Shown: positions 9,084-18,387, numbered from the stretch's first letter. The stretch: 64,000 nt of DNA from JAEZDP01 sp964430855 (GCA_964430855.1 CAYSHC010000010.1:1-64000); one strand, 5' to 3'. Numbers and translations: made by a program. Notes: generated by a model from the sequence alone, not told the origin.

Positions 9084-10483
9084 GCGGGAGCGGGCCCTCG
9101 ATTGCCTACGTCGTCACCGGCACGCTGATCGCGGCCGCCCACCTGTACCGGAGCGGCCTTCGGGGAAGCCGCCTGGGCCTGTATGCTACGGGCCTTGGTC
9201 CTCTCATCGGCACCACGACCGCATCGCTGTTGCTGTTTGCGGCGCGCGCCGTCGGCGCGCCGCCCCCGCGCCTGATGCACTTCATCGCCGTCGGCACCGT
9301 GCTGGCGGCAACCTGCGTGTTCACGCGCCCTGCCGCCGGCGCGGTCCGGCAGTCCTCCTGGTACACGTCCGACCCGTCGCTGCTGGTGCTGGGCGGCCTC
9401 GTCGCTGCCGGCGCGTCGACGCGCGTTCTCGTCGAGGCAGTCACGGCCTTCGCGCGCACGTGGCCCCTGGGCACATGGGATGCCGTGGCGATCTGGGGCT
9501 TGCGGGCGCTGCAGTTCTACCGCGCATACGACGTGTTCCCGTCGCTGTTGCGCGACGGGGGACTGACGCTGGCGCACTACCCGCTGCTGGTCCCCGGTGC
9601 TGTTGCGGCCCAGTACTTCATGCTCGGAGGCGAGCAGGAGCTGGTGCCCGTGCTCGTCGGCGGCATGGCCGTTCTGTCGGTGGCGTTGCTGGTGTTTGTC
9701 GCGGTGCGCGAAGAAGCGGGTATCACCGCGGCGCTCCTCGCCCTGGCGTTCGTGCTGACGAGCCAGACGCTGTGGGCGATGGCTTTCGGACAGGCCGCCG
9801 ACGTGCACGTGGCCGCCGCGCTGCTGGCCAGTACGATCGGGTTGATCTCGCACCTGCCGGGCAGTCGCGTCTGGCCTGTTCCGCCGGTCCTTGTTGGCTG
9901 CAGCCTGTCGATGCTGATCTGGTCCAAGAACGAAGGGCTGGTGCTTGCCGCCATCGCCGTGGCTGCCTGTGGCGCGATGGCCCTGGCCAGCAAAGCATCG
10001 TTGCGGCCGTGGTCGGGCATCGTCATCGGGGCGGCGCCCGGTGTGCTCGCGCTCCTCTTCTTCAAGCAGTCGTGGGCGCCGGAGAGCGGCCTCGACAGCT
10101 TCTTTCTTCCGGGATGGCAGGCGAAGCTGCTCTCCGTGGACCGATTCGCCCTTCCGTTCCTGGGGTTGTGGGAACGCCTGCGGCCAGGCGGCGCCAACTA
10201 CGGATGGGGTGGAACGTGGCTGGCGCTGCTTGTGGGCATCGCCTTGATCGTCGCGTGGGAGGCACGGCGCCGGACGCCGGCCCGCCTCGCGTGGCTCGCC
10301 GTCCTCGCGCTTGCGGTTGCGTTCTGGACGATGACCTATGTCACCACACCGTACGATCCGGCCTGGCACATCGCGTCGTCGCTCGACCGCCTGATGCTCC
10401 AGGTGTGGCCGCTGGCCGTCGTGGGCGTATTCGGCGCGGTGGGTGCAGAGTTGACCGCCTGGCGGCACCGTCCCAGAGCGTGA
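9080..10483 (+). CDS. Polytopic membrane protein, possible GT-C type glycosyltransferase
   Basis: A 467-aa protein with about 11-12 hydrophobic segments spread over its length. Features such as WDAVAIWGLRALQFYRAY and an extended luminal loop with LTLAHYPLLVPG recall the GT-C (GT39/ArnT-like) fold, which uses polyprenyl-phosphate sugars. The ATG lies in an ATGA overlap with the GT2-methyltransferase gene. The pair could therefore act together: the GT2 makes a lipid-linked sugar and this protein transfers it on the outer face of the membrane. No specific family motif is certain, so the function is inferred from topology and context. Confidence 0.75.
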   Translation: MSGSGPSIAYVVTGTLIAAAHLYRSGLRGSRLGLYATGLGPLIGTTTASLLLFAARAVGAPPPRLMHFIAVGTVLAATCVFTRPAAGAVRQSSWYTSDPSLLVLGGLVAAGASTRVLVEAVTAFARTWPLGTWDAVAIWGLRALQFYRAYDVFPSLLRDGGLTLAHYPLLVPGAVAAQYFMLGGEQELVPVLVGGMAVLSVALLVFVAVREEAGITAALLALAFVLTSQTLWAMAFGQAADVHVAAALLASTIGLISHLPGSRVWPVPPVLVGCSLSMLIWSKNEGLVLAAIAVAACGAMALASKASLRPWSGIVIGAAPGVLALLFFKQSWAPESGLDSFFLPGWQAKLLSVDRFALPFLGLWERLRPGGANYGWGGTWLALLVGIALIVAWEARRRTPARLAWLAVLALAVAFWTMTYVTTPYDPAWHIASSLDRLMLQVWPLAVVGVFGAVGAELTAWRHRPRA

Positions 10484-10567
10484 TCTCGCGCCGTCCCTGA
10501 AGGCCCGCGATCGCGCCTCGACAAAGTGCGCCGGGGTCGTGTTGACGCCCCTGCAACGTGTAAGGTA

Positions 10568-10602
10568 CCGTCGGGCGTTCCGAGGTAGCGGACTCCCGAC
10601 GG
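10568..10602. repeat. Inverted repeat in leader of the epimerase gene
   Basis: CCGTCGGG (10568-10575) and CCCGACGG (10595-10602) are perfect 8-bp complements with a 19-nt loop, about 50 nt before the start at 10652, within the 168-bp gap after the GT-C gene. It may be a terminator remnant or a leader hairpin; there is no U-tract. Confidence 0.35.
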
Positions 10603-10651
10603 CGGGTCCGCACGCCACCCGGCCGCACCAGGGCCCCGTATCTCCTTCCGC

Positions 10652-11581
10652 ATGTCCACAGCACTCGTCACCGGCGGCGCCGGCTTCATCGGATCGAACC
10701 TCGTTCGCCTCCTGCTCGAGCGCGGACACACCGTCACCGTCCTCGACAACCTCTCGTCCGGCTACCGCAGCAACCTCGACGAGCTGCCCGCCGCCAGGCT
10801 CGTGGAAGGCGACATCCGCAACGCCGCCGACGTCGACGCGGCCATGGAAGGCTGCGAGATGGTCTTCCACCTGGCGGCGTCGGTTGGCAACAAGCGCTCC
10901 ATCGACCATCCGCTGGACGACTCGGCCATCAACGTGATGGGCACGCTGACGGTCCTCGAGGCTGCCCGCCGTCACGGCGTTCGCAAGCTCGTCTTCTCCT
11001 CGTCGGCAGGCATCTTCGGCGAACTCAAGACGATCCCGATCGCCGAGGACCATCCGGTGGAACCCGACACGCCGTACGGCGCGAGCAAGCTCGCGGCGGA
11101 GAAGCTGTGTCTGGCCTACGCCAAGCTCTACGCCCTCGAATGCGTGTGCCTCAGGTACTTCAACGTGTACGGGCCGAACCAGCGCTACGACGCGTACGGC
11201 AACGTCATCCCGATCTTCGCCCACCGCATGCTGCGGAACGAGCCGGTCACCGTGTTCGGCGACGGCGAGCAGACGCGCGATTTCGTCAACGTGCGCGACG
11301 TCGCGGAAGCGAACTACCGCGCCGCGATGAACCGCGGCGTCTCCGGCGCGTTCAACATCGGCAGCGGCACGCGCGTGACGATCAACGAGCTCATCGCCCT
11401 CATGTCGGAGGCGGGCGGCCTGTCACCGGCCGTCGAGTACGGGCCGCCGCGCCCCGGGGACGTGCGGCACAGCCTCGCCGACGTCTCGCAGGCGAAGGCG
11501 CGGCTCGGCTTCGAGCCGAGCGTGGACCTGGCCAGCGGGTTGCGCGAGTACATGGCCTGGGCGCGGGCCGCGTCGGTCTGA
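10652..11581 (+). CDS. NAD-dependent epimerase/dehydratase, GalE/WbpP-like
   Basis: A 309-aa extended SDR. The N-terminus ALVTGGAGFIGSNLVRLLL has the classical TGGAGFIG motif. VLDNLSSGYRSNL is the GalE-type nucleotide-ribose loop, followed by HLAASVGNKRS, SSSAGIFGE and the catalytic pair in PYGASK. RYFNVYGPNQ and a GDGEQTRDFVNVRDVAEAN segment are typical of UDP-sugar 4-epimerases such as GalE, WbpP or WbgU. It probably epimerises a UDP-hexose or UDP-HexNAc for the repeat unit. It is followed after 6 nt by a GT4 gene, so the two are likely cotranscribed. Confidence 0.87.
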   Translation: MSTALVTGGAGFIGSNLVRLLLERGHTVTVLDNLSSGYRSNLDELPAARLVEGDIRNAADVDAAMEGCEMVFHLAASVGNKRSIDHPLDDSAINVMGTLTVLEAARRHGVRKLVFSSSAGIFGELKTIPIAEDHPVEPDTPYGASKLAAEKLCLAYAKLYALECVCLRYFNVYGPNQRYDAYGNVIPIFAHRMLRNEPVTVFGDGEQTRDFVNVRDVAEANYRAAMNRGVSGAFNIGSGTRVTINELIALMSEAGGLSPAVEYGPPRPGDVRHSLADVSQAKARLGFEPSVDLASGLREYMAWARAASV

Positions 11582-11587
11582 GCCGTC

Positions 11588-12841
11588 ATGGCCCACGTGG
11601 TCGTCCTGAGCCTCGTCTTTCCTCCCGACAGCGTCTCGACGGCACAAATCATGGGCCAGCTGACGGCGGATCTCCGTCGTCTCGGCCACCAGGTTTCCGT
11701 CGTCACGACGACGCCCCACTACAACAGGGACGAGGCTGCCGAGGCGCGACAGCCCCTGCGCCGCGGCTGGCTGGGGCTCGTCTGGCGCAGCGAGCTCGAC
11801 GGCGTGCCGGTGTGGCACACCGCGATGCCGCGCAAGTCGGCCTCGGTGCCGCAGCGGCTTGCCGCCTGGGCGCTGTTCCACTTCCTGAGCCTCGTCGTCG
11901 GCGTGACGGCGCTCAGGAAGGTGGACGTCATCGTGGCGCCGTCGCCGCCCCTGTCCATCGGGATCGTCGCGTGGCTGCTCGGCCGCTGGCATCGGGCGCC
12001 GTTTGTCTACAACGTCCAGGAGATCTACCCGGACATCGCGATCAACCTTGGCGCGGTTCGCAACCCGCTGCTCATCGGGCTGCTGTATGCGGTCGAGCGG
12101 TTCGTCTACCGCCGCGCCGCGCGCGTGACGCTCATCTCCGAACAGATGCGCAAGCGGCTGCTCGACAAGGGCGTCGACGCGGGCCGGCTCGTCGTCATTC
12201 CGAACTTCGTCGACGTCGCGCAGCTGGCGACGGTCCAGATGACAACGGGGTTTCGAGAGGAGTTCGGGCTCGAAGGGAAGTTCCTCGTGACGTATGCCGG
12301 CAACATCGGGCCGGCGCAGGGCCTCGAGAGCCTGCTCGAGGCCGCCACGCTGCTGGCCGACGTGCCCGATGTGATGGTGGCGCTCATCGGCGACGGGTCG
12401 CTCGCGCCGGTGTTCCAGGAGCGCATCGGCGACCTCGGGCTGAGGAACGTCACGATGATCCCGTACCAGCCGTTCGCGCGCGTACCGGAGATCTACGCCA
12501 CGTCCGACCTGTCGATCGTCGCGCAGGCCGTCGCGACAGGGGCCGACGCGGTGCCGTCGAAGCTGTATCGCATCATGGCGGCGGCTCGCCCGATTCTCGC
12601 CATCACCGCGCCGGACTCCGACGTCGCCCGGCTCGTGCGCGAGGCCGACTGCGGCTATGTCGCGACCTACGGCGACGCCGGCGCCATCGCCGCCGCGATC
12701 CGCCAGGCGGTGGCGGCCCGTGAGGAGCTCCCGGCCATGGGCCGGCGTGGCCGTGCGCGCGTCCTCGCGGAGTTCGAACGCCGCATCGTCACCGGCCGCT
12801 ACGAGGCGCTGTTGACCGACGTCATCGCCGAGGCGCGCTGA
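11588..12841 (+). CDS. GT4 glycosyltransferase, WbuB-like (copy 1)
   Basis: A 417-aa GT-B fold transferase. The N-terminal VLSLVFPPDSVSTAQIMGQL with VVTTTPHYNRD is typical of the WbuB-like GT4 group. NFVD, TYAGNIGPAQGLE and GADAVPSKLYRIMAAARP form the donor-binding domain; the PSK-x-Y-x-x-M segment replaces a strict E-x7-E. It has a close paralogue at 18389-19645, sharing long stretches such as MVRNPLL/AVRNPLL, ERFVYR and AGNIGPAQGLE. The 3' end overlaps the convergent gene at 12822 by 20 nt. Donor and acceptor are unknown. Confidence 0.87.
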   Translation: MAHVVVLSLVFPPDSVSTAQIMGQLTADLRRLGHQVSVVTTTPHYNRDEAAEARQPLRRGWLGLVWRSELDGVPVWHTAMPRKSASVPQRLAAWALFHFLSLVVGVTALRKVDVIVAPSPPLSIGIVAWLLGRWHRAPFVYNVQEIYPDIAINLGAVRNPLLIGLLYAVERFVYRRAARVTLISEQMRKRLLDKGVDAGRLVVIPNFVDVAQLATVQMTTGFREEFGLEGKFLVTYAGNIGPAQGLESLLEAATLLADVPDVMVALIGDGSLAPVFQERIGDLGLRNVTMIPYQPFARVPEIYATSDLSIVAQAVATGADAVPSKLYRIMAAARPILAITAPDSDVARLVREADCGYVATYGDAGAIAAAIRQAVAAREELPAMGRRGRARVLAEFERRIVTGRYEALLTDVIAEAR

Positions 12842-13892
12842 CGACGGAGCGGAACGCGGCCGCCAGGCGGGCCGCCACGACGGGGACGTCGTAGTGCGCC
12901 TGCGCCACGGCACGGCCCGTCGTCCCCAGGCGGCGCCGCCGTTCAGGGTCGCGTGCGAGCGCCACCAGCGCGTCGGTCCACTCCCGCGTGGACCGCGCCG
13001 TGAGCCCGCTCTCGCCGTGCGCCAGCACTTCCACGTTCATCCCGACCGGCGAGACCACGGCGGGCAGCCCGGTGGCCATGTACTGGAGCATCTTGAAGCT
13101 GCACTTGCCGCGGGTCCAGTCGTTGTCCTCGAGCGGCATGAGGCCCACGTGCATGGCCTGCAGCGCCACCGCCTCGCGATCGGCGCTCCACCGCTCGAAA
13201 CGGACGCGCTCCGGGGGCACGCCGTCGAGGACGGGCCGTCGGTCCGCGACGATGACGACCACCGCGCCGGGGATGGCGCGCAGCGCATCGGCCAGCGCGG
13301 GCGCAATCGCCTCGAGGTACAGGAAGTTGCCGGACGTGCCCGTCCAGCCGATGACGAACGTACCGGCGTCCGGGGGCGTCTCGGCCGGCCGGAATCGCTG
13401 GCAGTCGATGGCCGTCGGGATCACGTGAACGCTGGCGCAGTACTGCGAGAGCCAGTCCGCGAGGAACGCGTTGCCCGCAATCCCGGCCGCGGCGCGGCGC
13501 GCAAGCCGCGATGCGGACCGCCCGCCGAAGCCCTCCAGCCACACGGCGTCGTCGATGTCGAGCACGAGGGGACCACGCAGCAGGCCTGCCAGCTGCTCGA
13601 GGCCAGGTACGAAGCTGCGCTCGACCCAGGTGAGGTCCGCGTGCCGGCTGGCCGCCACGGCGGGCAGTCGGGACAGGGCGTGCGCGGCGCCCCAGCCGAG
13701 CGCCAGCGGCGCGAGGTGCCGTCGCCGCATGCGTGACAGCGGACCCGGCATCGGCATCGCCTGCCCGACGGCGGGCACGCGCTCGACGACCTCGATGCCC
13801 AGCTCCCGCAGCGGCGCGACGTGCTGCCGGACGCGAAACCGCGCCGACGGCATCGAGCGGCCGCTCGTGACGGCACAGACGTGCATGCTCAT
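12822..13892 (-). CDS. GT4-family glycosyltransferase in reversed module
   Basis: A 356-aa GT-B type transferase. The N-terminal VCAVTSGRSMPSARFRVRQHV carries the R-x-R motif seen in GT4-like enzymes of exopolysaccharide loci. FVIGWTGTSGNFLYLEAI and KCSFKMLQYMATGLPAVVSPVGMN form the C-terminal donor domain. ATG starts are possible at 13892 and at 13886; the former makes a 4-nt overlap with the upstream flippase gene. Together with that gene it forms a - strand module inside a + strand cluster. It overlaps the convergent GT4 gene by 20 nt at its 3' end. Confidence 0.85.
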   Translation of the reverse strand: MSMHVCAVTSGRSMPSARFRVRQHVAPLRELGIEVVERVPAVGQAMPMPGPLSRMRRRHLAPLALGWGAAHALSRLPAVAASRHADLTWVERSFVPGLEQLAGLLRGPLVLDIDDAVWLEGFGGRSASRLARRAAAGIAGNAFLADWLSQYCASVHVIPTAIDCQRFRPAETPPDAGTFVIGWTGTSGNFLYLEAIAPALADALRAIPGAVVVIVADRRPVLDGVPPERVRFERWSADREAVALQAMHVGLMPLEDNDWTRGKCSFKMLQYMATGLPAVVSPVGMNVEVLAHGESGLTARSTREWTDALVALARDPERRRRLGTTGRAVAQAHYDVPVVAARLAAAFRSVVSAPRR

Positions 13893-15214
13893 GGAGTCGC
13901 GGCCCGGCGCTGCCGCACGTGCGACCGCAGGAGGACAACGTGGGCGGCCGCGGCGCCGAGCGTGTAGACCGACGTCGCGATCGCAAGGCCGAGGATGCCG
14001 CCCAGCCAGTACGCGGCGATCTTCAGGGGGATGGCCAGGGTGAAGGCGACCACGCCGACGCGCGTGGGCGTGGCGGTGTTGCCGAACGCGTAGAAGGCGA
14101 CGGTGAAGATCTGCCCGGCGGCGCCACCGAGCCAGACGCCGATGAGCAGCACGAGCAGGGCGTGCAGCAGCGCAATCTGGTCGGGCGTCAGCCAGCGTGC
14201 CGCGGCGAGCGTGAGCGCGGGCCTGCCGGCCACGAGGATCGCGAGCCAGGCGGCCATGAACAGCGCAGTGCAGGCGGCCACGCGCACCCGGACGACGGAG
14301 GTGAACGCCGCCCAGTCCCTCGCGGCGGCATGGCGGGCGAGCCTGGGCATGACCGGGTTGATCAGGGCACGCGTCAGTATCTGGTTACCGGCGGCATATA
14401 CCTGCTGCGCCAGGTGGAACAGCGACAGGTGGCCCGGCAGCGCGAACGACGCGAGCAGGCGCTCGACGACAGGATCGGCCTTGTAGTACAGGGACCCTCC
14501 GAGCAGCGGCGCCAGACGCCGCCACACCTCCGCGCCGCCCACGAGTCGCCAGGCGGGCCTGGCGTACCTGCCCAGCGCGGGGAGGAGGAGTGCCACCTGG
14601 AGGCCCGCGCGCAGCGTCAGCGCCCACGCCACCGCGTAGACGCCATAGGCGGCCATGCCGGCCCACGCCGCCGCGAGGCCGACGGTGCTGGCCAGCGCGC
14701 CGCTCACTTCCACCCAGAGGAAGCGGTCACGGGCGTACGCTGCCGACCAGGTCACCGCGAGGAGCATCGTGAAGAACGCACCGATCAGCTGGATGCGCAC
14801 GAGGCTGACGGTCAGGGCCTGGACGTCCGCCGTGAACCCCGGTGCCATCCAGGGGACCCACAGGCCGGCGCTGCCCATCAGCGCCAGCGAGAGCCCGAAC
14901 GCGGCGGCGCCGACGCCCTGGCCGAACGTCCACGCGTGCGTCCGGAACGCCTCGGTGGAGGTGGTCGAGAGCATCGGTGTCAGGACCGACGTGAGGCTGG
15001 TGCTCACGACGCTCAGCACGACCTGCGGCACCAGCGTGCTGACAAACAGCGCGTCGGTCGCGCTGCCCACGCCCAGCTTGACAACGGGCAACCAGTGATA
15101 GCCAAATGTCACGGCCAGGTTGATGGCCGCGGCCGCGCCGATCAGCACCGGCGCCGGAAGGGTGGCGCTCCACGAGGAACGCGCCCGCATGGTCGGTTGG
15201 GACTCACGCGTCAC
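13889..15214 (-). CDS. MurJ/MviN-like lipid-linked oligosaccharide flippase
   Basis: A 441-aa MOP-superfamily membrane protein. The N-terminus (VTFGYHWLPVVKLGVGSATDALFVSTLVPQVV) and repeated helix pairs resemble MurJ/MviN. Membrane segments continue through to AAAHVVLLRSHVR. It is shorter than typical MurJ (about 510 aa, 14 helices), so it may have 12 helices and serve an O-antigen or EPS lipid carrier rather than lipid II. The GTG at 15214 is used; an ATG at 15190 is an alternative. It is divergent from the asnB-like gene with a 72-bp spacer and coupled to the downstream GT4 gene by a 4-nt overlap. Confidence 0.83.
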   Translation of the reverse strand: MTRESQPTMRARSSWSATLPAPVLIGAAAAINLAVTFGYHWLPVVKLGVGSATDALFVSTLVPQVVLSVVSTSLTSVLTPMLSTTSTEAFRTHAWTFGQGVGAAAFGLSLALMGSAGLWVPWMAPGFTADVQALTVSLVRIQLIGAFFTMLLAVTWSAAYARDRFLWVEVSGALASTVGLAAAWAGMAAYGVYAVAWALTLRAGLQVALLLPALGRYARPAWRLVGGAEVWRRLAPLLGGSLYYKADPVVERLLASFALPGHLSLFHLAQQVYAAGNQILTRALINPVMPRLARHAAARDWAAFTSVVRVRVAACTALFMAAWLAILVAGRPALTLAAARWLTPDQIALLHALLVLLIGVWLGGAAGQIFTVAFYAFGNTATPTRVGVVAFTLAIPLKIAAYWLGGILGLAIATSVYTLGAAAAHVVLLRSHVRQRRAATP

Positions 15215-15286
15215 GACACCTCGCCGCCACGGCCGCTACTGTAGCAGCTGCGGGAACCCGCCCGCCATCGCCTCCCGACTTCCAGC

Positions 15287-17164
15287 ATGTGCGGCATCGT
15301 TGGCCTGAGCTCCCCTCGTCCGCTCGGCCCGGAGCGGACGACCGCCCTGGCCGCCATGTGCGATCGGCTCGCGCATCGGGGGCCGGACGATGCCGGCACA
15401 TGGATAACGCCCGACCGCCGCGTCGCCCTTGGCCACCGGCGCCTCGCGATCATCGACCTCTCGCCCGCCGGCCACCAGCCGATGCAGAGCGCCGACGGCC
15501 GCTTCACGATCGCGTTCAACGGCGAGATCTACAACTACCGCGAGATTGCCGACGAGCTGCGACGCGCCGGCGTCCGGCTCGTGAGCTCGAGCGACACGGA
15601 GGTCGTCCTCGCGGCGTGGGCGCGCTGGGGCGAGCAGGCGCTCGCGCGCGTCGACGGCATGTTCGCGTTCGCGCTGCACGACGCCGACGCCGGCACGCTC
15701 ACGCTGGCGCGCGATCGGGTGGGCGAGAAGCCGCTCTTCTACCGTCACGCGGACGGCGCGCTCGTCTTTGCCTCCGAGCTGAAGGCGCTGCTGAAGGACG
15801 CGCGCGTGCCCGCCCGCCTCGACATCGACAGCCTCGACGAGTACCTCGCATACGGGTACGTGTCGGGCGCCAGGACGATGGTCGAGGGGGTACACAAGCT
15901 GCCGCCGGGCCATCGCCTCGTGCAGCGGCTCGGCGACGGACGCGTGGACGTCGCGCCCTACTGGACACTGCCCGAGTCGCCGCCGCCCGCTGACGCGGAT
16001 TTGGAGGCGACACTCGACAGGCTCGAGACGCTGATGCTGGAGTCGGTGCGGCTCCGGCTCACGGCCTCCGACGTGCCCGTCGGCATCCTGCTGAGCGGCG
16101 GGCTCGATTCGAGCCTGGTCACCGCCGTCGCCGCGCGCGTGAGCGACGTGCCGGTGCGGACCTTCAGCGTGACATTCCCGGGCCACGGGGTCTACGACGA
16201 GTCCGCGCACGCCCGGCTCGTGGCCGCGCACGTCGGTGCCCGCCATACCGAGCTCGCCCTCGAGCCCGCCACCGTGGATCTCCTGCCGGAGCTGGCGCGC
16301 ATCTACGACGACCCCATTGCCGACTCCTCGATGGTGCCGACGTACCTGGTGTCGCAGCTCATCCGCCGCGAGGCGACGGTCGCGCTGGGAGGCGACGGCG
16401 GCGACGAGCTGTTCGGCGGGTATCCGCACTACCAGTGGCTGGCGTGGCAGCAGACGCTGCGCCGCTGGCTGCCGGGCCCCGCCCGGGCGGCCGCCGCGAG
16501 GGGGGCCGCCCGCCTGCCCCTGGGAACGCGCGGCCGCAACCACCTGATCGGCATGGCCGGCAGCGCCTCGTGGGCGCTCGCGCACGTCAACATCTACTTC
16601 GACCACCGGACGCGTTCGCGGCTCCTTGCGAGTGACGCCGCGGCGCGGCGGGCGGGGCCGCACGAACCGGAGCGGCGGAAGGCGGCCGTGGCCGCCGCCG
16701 GCACGCTGCTGCAGCGCGCGACGCGGACGGACTTCCTTACGTACCTCCCCGACGACCTGCTCGTGAAGGTGGACCGGGCCAGCATGGCCCACGCGCTCGA
16801 GGTGCGGTGTCCCTGGCTCGACCACCGCGTGGTGGAGTTCGCGTTCCGCGACGTGCCCGACAGGTTCAAGGTGCACGGCGACCGCCGGAAGATCCTGCTC
16901 CAGGCGATGGCCGGGCGGCTGCTCCCGCGCCAGTTCGACACCGCGCGGAAGCAGGGGTTCTCGCTGCCGCTGCACGCGTGGTTCGGCGGGCCGTGGGGCC
17001 GGTTCCTCCGCGAGGTGCTGGCCGAGGCCGACACGTCGCTGTTCCGCCGGCCCGTCATCGACGAGCTGCTGGCCGGCCAGGCGCGCGGGCGTCCCAACAT
17101 GCAGCGTCTCTACGCCCTCGCGTTCTTCGAGCTGTGGCGCCGCGCCTACGGCGTCACGCATTGA
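15287..17164 (+). CDS. asnB: Asparagine synthase-like glutamine amidotransferase
   Basis: A 625-aa protein with a class II glutaminase domain followed by an asparagine synthetase ATP-binding domain. MCGIVGL gives the catalytic Cys2 after Met removal; DRLAHRGPDDAG, LGHRRLAIIDL and FNGEIYNYREI complete the N-terminal domain. The pyrophosphatase loop LLSGGLDSSLV lies near residue 268-278, and GGDGGDELFGGY and KVDRASMAHALEVRCPWLD follow. Housekeeping asparagine synthesis is possible. AsnB-like enzymes are, however, recurrent in O-antigen and PEP-CTERM-linked EPS loci (for example P. aeruginosa WbpS), where they amidate uronic acids. The location between transferases favours glycan modification. 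No uronate-forming dehydrogenase is visible in the window. Confidence 0.9.
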   Translation: MCGIVGLSSPRPLGPERTTALAAMCDRLAHRGPDDAGTWITPDRRVALGHRRLAIIDLSPAGHQPMQSADGRFTIAFNGEIYNYREIADELRRAGVRLVSSSDTEVVLAAWARWGEQALARVDGMFAFALHDADAGTLTLARDRVGEKPLFYRHADGALVFASELKALLKDARVPARLDIDSLDEYLAYGYVSGARTMVEGVHKLPPGHRLVQRLGDGRVDVAPYWTLPESPPPADADLEATLDRLETLMLESVRLRLTASDVPVGILLSGGLDSSLVTAVAARVSDVPVRTFSVTFPGHGVYDESAHARLVAAHVGARHTELALEPATVDLLPELARIYDDPIADSSMVPTYLVSQLIRREATVALGGDGGDELFGGYPHYQWLAWQQTLRRWLPGPARAAAARGAARLPLGTRGRNHLIGMAGSASWALAHVNIYFDHRTRSRLLASDAAARRAGPHEPERRKAAVAAAGTLLQRATRTDFLTYLPDDLLVKVDRASMAHALEVRCPWLDHRVVEFAFRDVPDRFKVHGDRRKILLQAMAGRLLPRQFDTARKQGFSLPLHAWFGGPWGRFLREVLAEADTSLFRRPVIDELLAGQARGRPNMQRLYALAFFELWRRAYGVTH

Positions 17165-17238
17165 CGATCCCCCGGGGGGCAGTTATCGTCAGCGACTGGC
17201 CTGCCCGGCCGCGAGGCGGGGATGTGGCCGTGCGCACG

Positions 17239-18387
17239 ATGCGAGTCGGAATCGATGCCTCGAACCTCCGCGCCGGCGGAGGGGTTACGCACCTGGTCGA
17301 CGTCCTCCGGGCCGTTGACCCGGGCCGCCACGGGGTCACCGACGTCATCGTGTGGGGCGGGCGCGCCACGCTGGCGGCGCTCCCGGCGGCGCCCTGGCTG
17401 CACGCGCGCCACGAACCCGTCCTCGACGCCGGGCTCCTCGCGCGGACGCGATGGCAACGGGTGACGCTCGCCAGGCGGCTGCGTGACGCCGGGTGCGACG
17501 TGCTCTTCGCCCCCGGCGGTTCCTACAACGGCAGCTTCCGCCCGTTCGTGACGATGTCGCGAACGCTGCTGCCGTTCGAGCCGGGGGAGCGGCAGCGCTA
17601 CGGCGCGTCGGTGATGCGCGTCAAGCTGGCCATCCTGCGGCGCGCGCAGATCCAGGCATTGCGGCGCGCCGACGGTGTCATCTTCCTGAACGAGTACGCA
17701 CGCCGCCGCGTGGAGGACGCCACGGGCGCCCTCGGCGGGCTCGTCCGCGTCATCCCGCACGGCGTCGGGGACGAATTCCGGGCCGCCCCGCGTCCTGCCC
17801 GCCCGCTGGACGCGTGTTCCGCGGCGGCGCCCGTGCGCATCCTGTACGTCTCGATCGTCGAGCCGTACAAGCACCAGTGGCACGTGGTGGAGGCCGTGGC
17901 GCGGCTGCGCGCCAGGGGCCTCCCGGTCGTGCTGGATCTCGTCGGCGGCGGCCGGGCGGCGTGGATCGCGCGGCTGCGCGAGACGATGGCCCGCGTCGAC
18001 CCCGCGGGCGAGTTCGTCACCTACAGCGGCGAGGTGGACCACGCGGCCCTGCCCGCGCGATATCGCGAGGCCGACCTGTTCGTGTTCGCGTCGAGTTGCG
18101 AGAACATGCCGAACGTCCTGCTTGAGGCGATGGCGAGCGGGCTGCCGATCGCCTGCGCGGACCGCGGCCCGATGCCCGCCGTCCTCGGGCCGGCGGGACG
18201 CTACTTCGACCCCGAGCAGCCCGGCGACATCGCTGCCGCCCTCGACGCTCTCATCGCCGACGCGGGCGCCCGCGACGTGTTCGCGCGCCTCGCCCACGAG
18301 CGGGCCGCCGCGTACTCGTGGGCGCGCTGCGCCGACGAGACGTTCGCGTTGCTGCGCGCGGTGCACGATGCCGCGAGGAGACGGTGA
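17239..18387 (+). CDS. GT4 glycosyltransferase
   Basis: A 382-aa GT4 enzyme. The N-terminus MRVGIDASNLRAGGGVTHLVD is the usual acceptor-domain start with a glycine loop. IPHGVGDEF, ILYVSIVEPYKHQWHVVEAV and SCENMPNVLLEAMASGLPI carry the donor-binding E-x7-E pattern. The ATG at 17239 is preferred; a GTG at 17230 is in frame. The gene starts 74 nt after the asnB stop and ends 1 nt before the next GT4 start, so it belongs to the same transcription unit. The sugar specificity is unknown. Confidence 0.88.
   Translation: MRVGIDASNLRAGGGVTHLVDVLRAVDPGRHGVTDVIVWGGRATLAALPAAPWLHARHEPVLDAGLLARTRWQRVTLARRLRDAGCDVLFAPGGSYNGSFRPFVTMSRTLLPFEPGERQRYGASVMRVKLAILRRAQIQALRRADGVIFLNEYARRRVEDATGALGGLVRVIPHGVGDEFRAAPRPARPLDACSAAAPVRILYVSIVEPYKHQWHVVEAVARLRARGLPVVLDLVGGGRAAWIARLRETMARVDPAGEFVTYSGEVDHAALPARYREADLFVFASSCENMPNVLLEAMASGLPIACADRGPMPAVLGPAGRYFDPEQPGDIAAALDALIADAGARDVFARLAHERAAAYSWARCADETFALLRAVHDAARRR

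Noticed and set aside
10542..10566. TTGACG ... TAAGGT as a sigma-70 promoter for the epimerase gene at 10652
   Set aside because: The spacer is only 13 nt, too short for a normal promoter, and the -10 match is poor.
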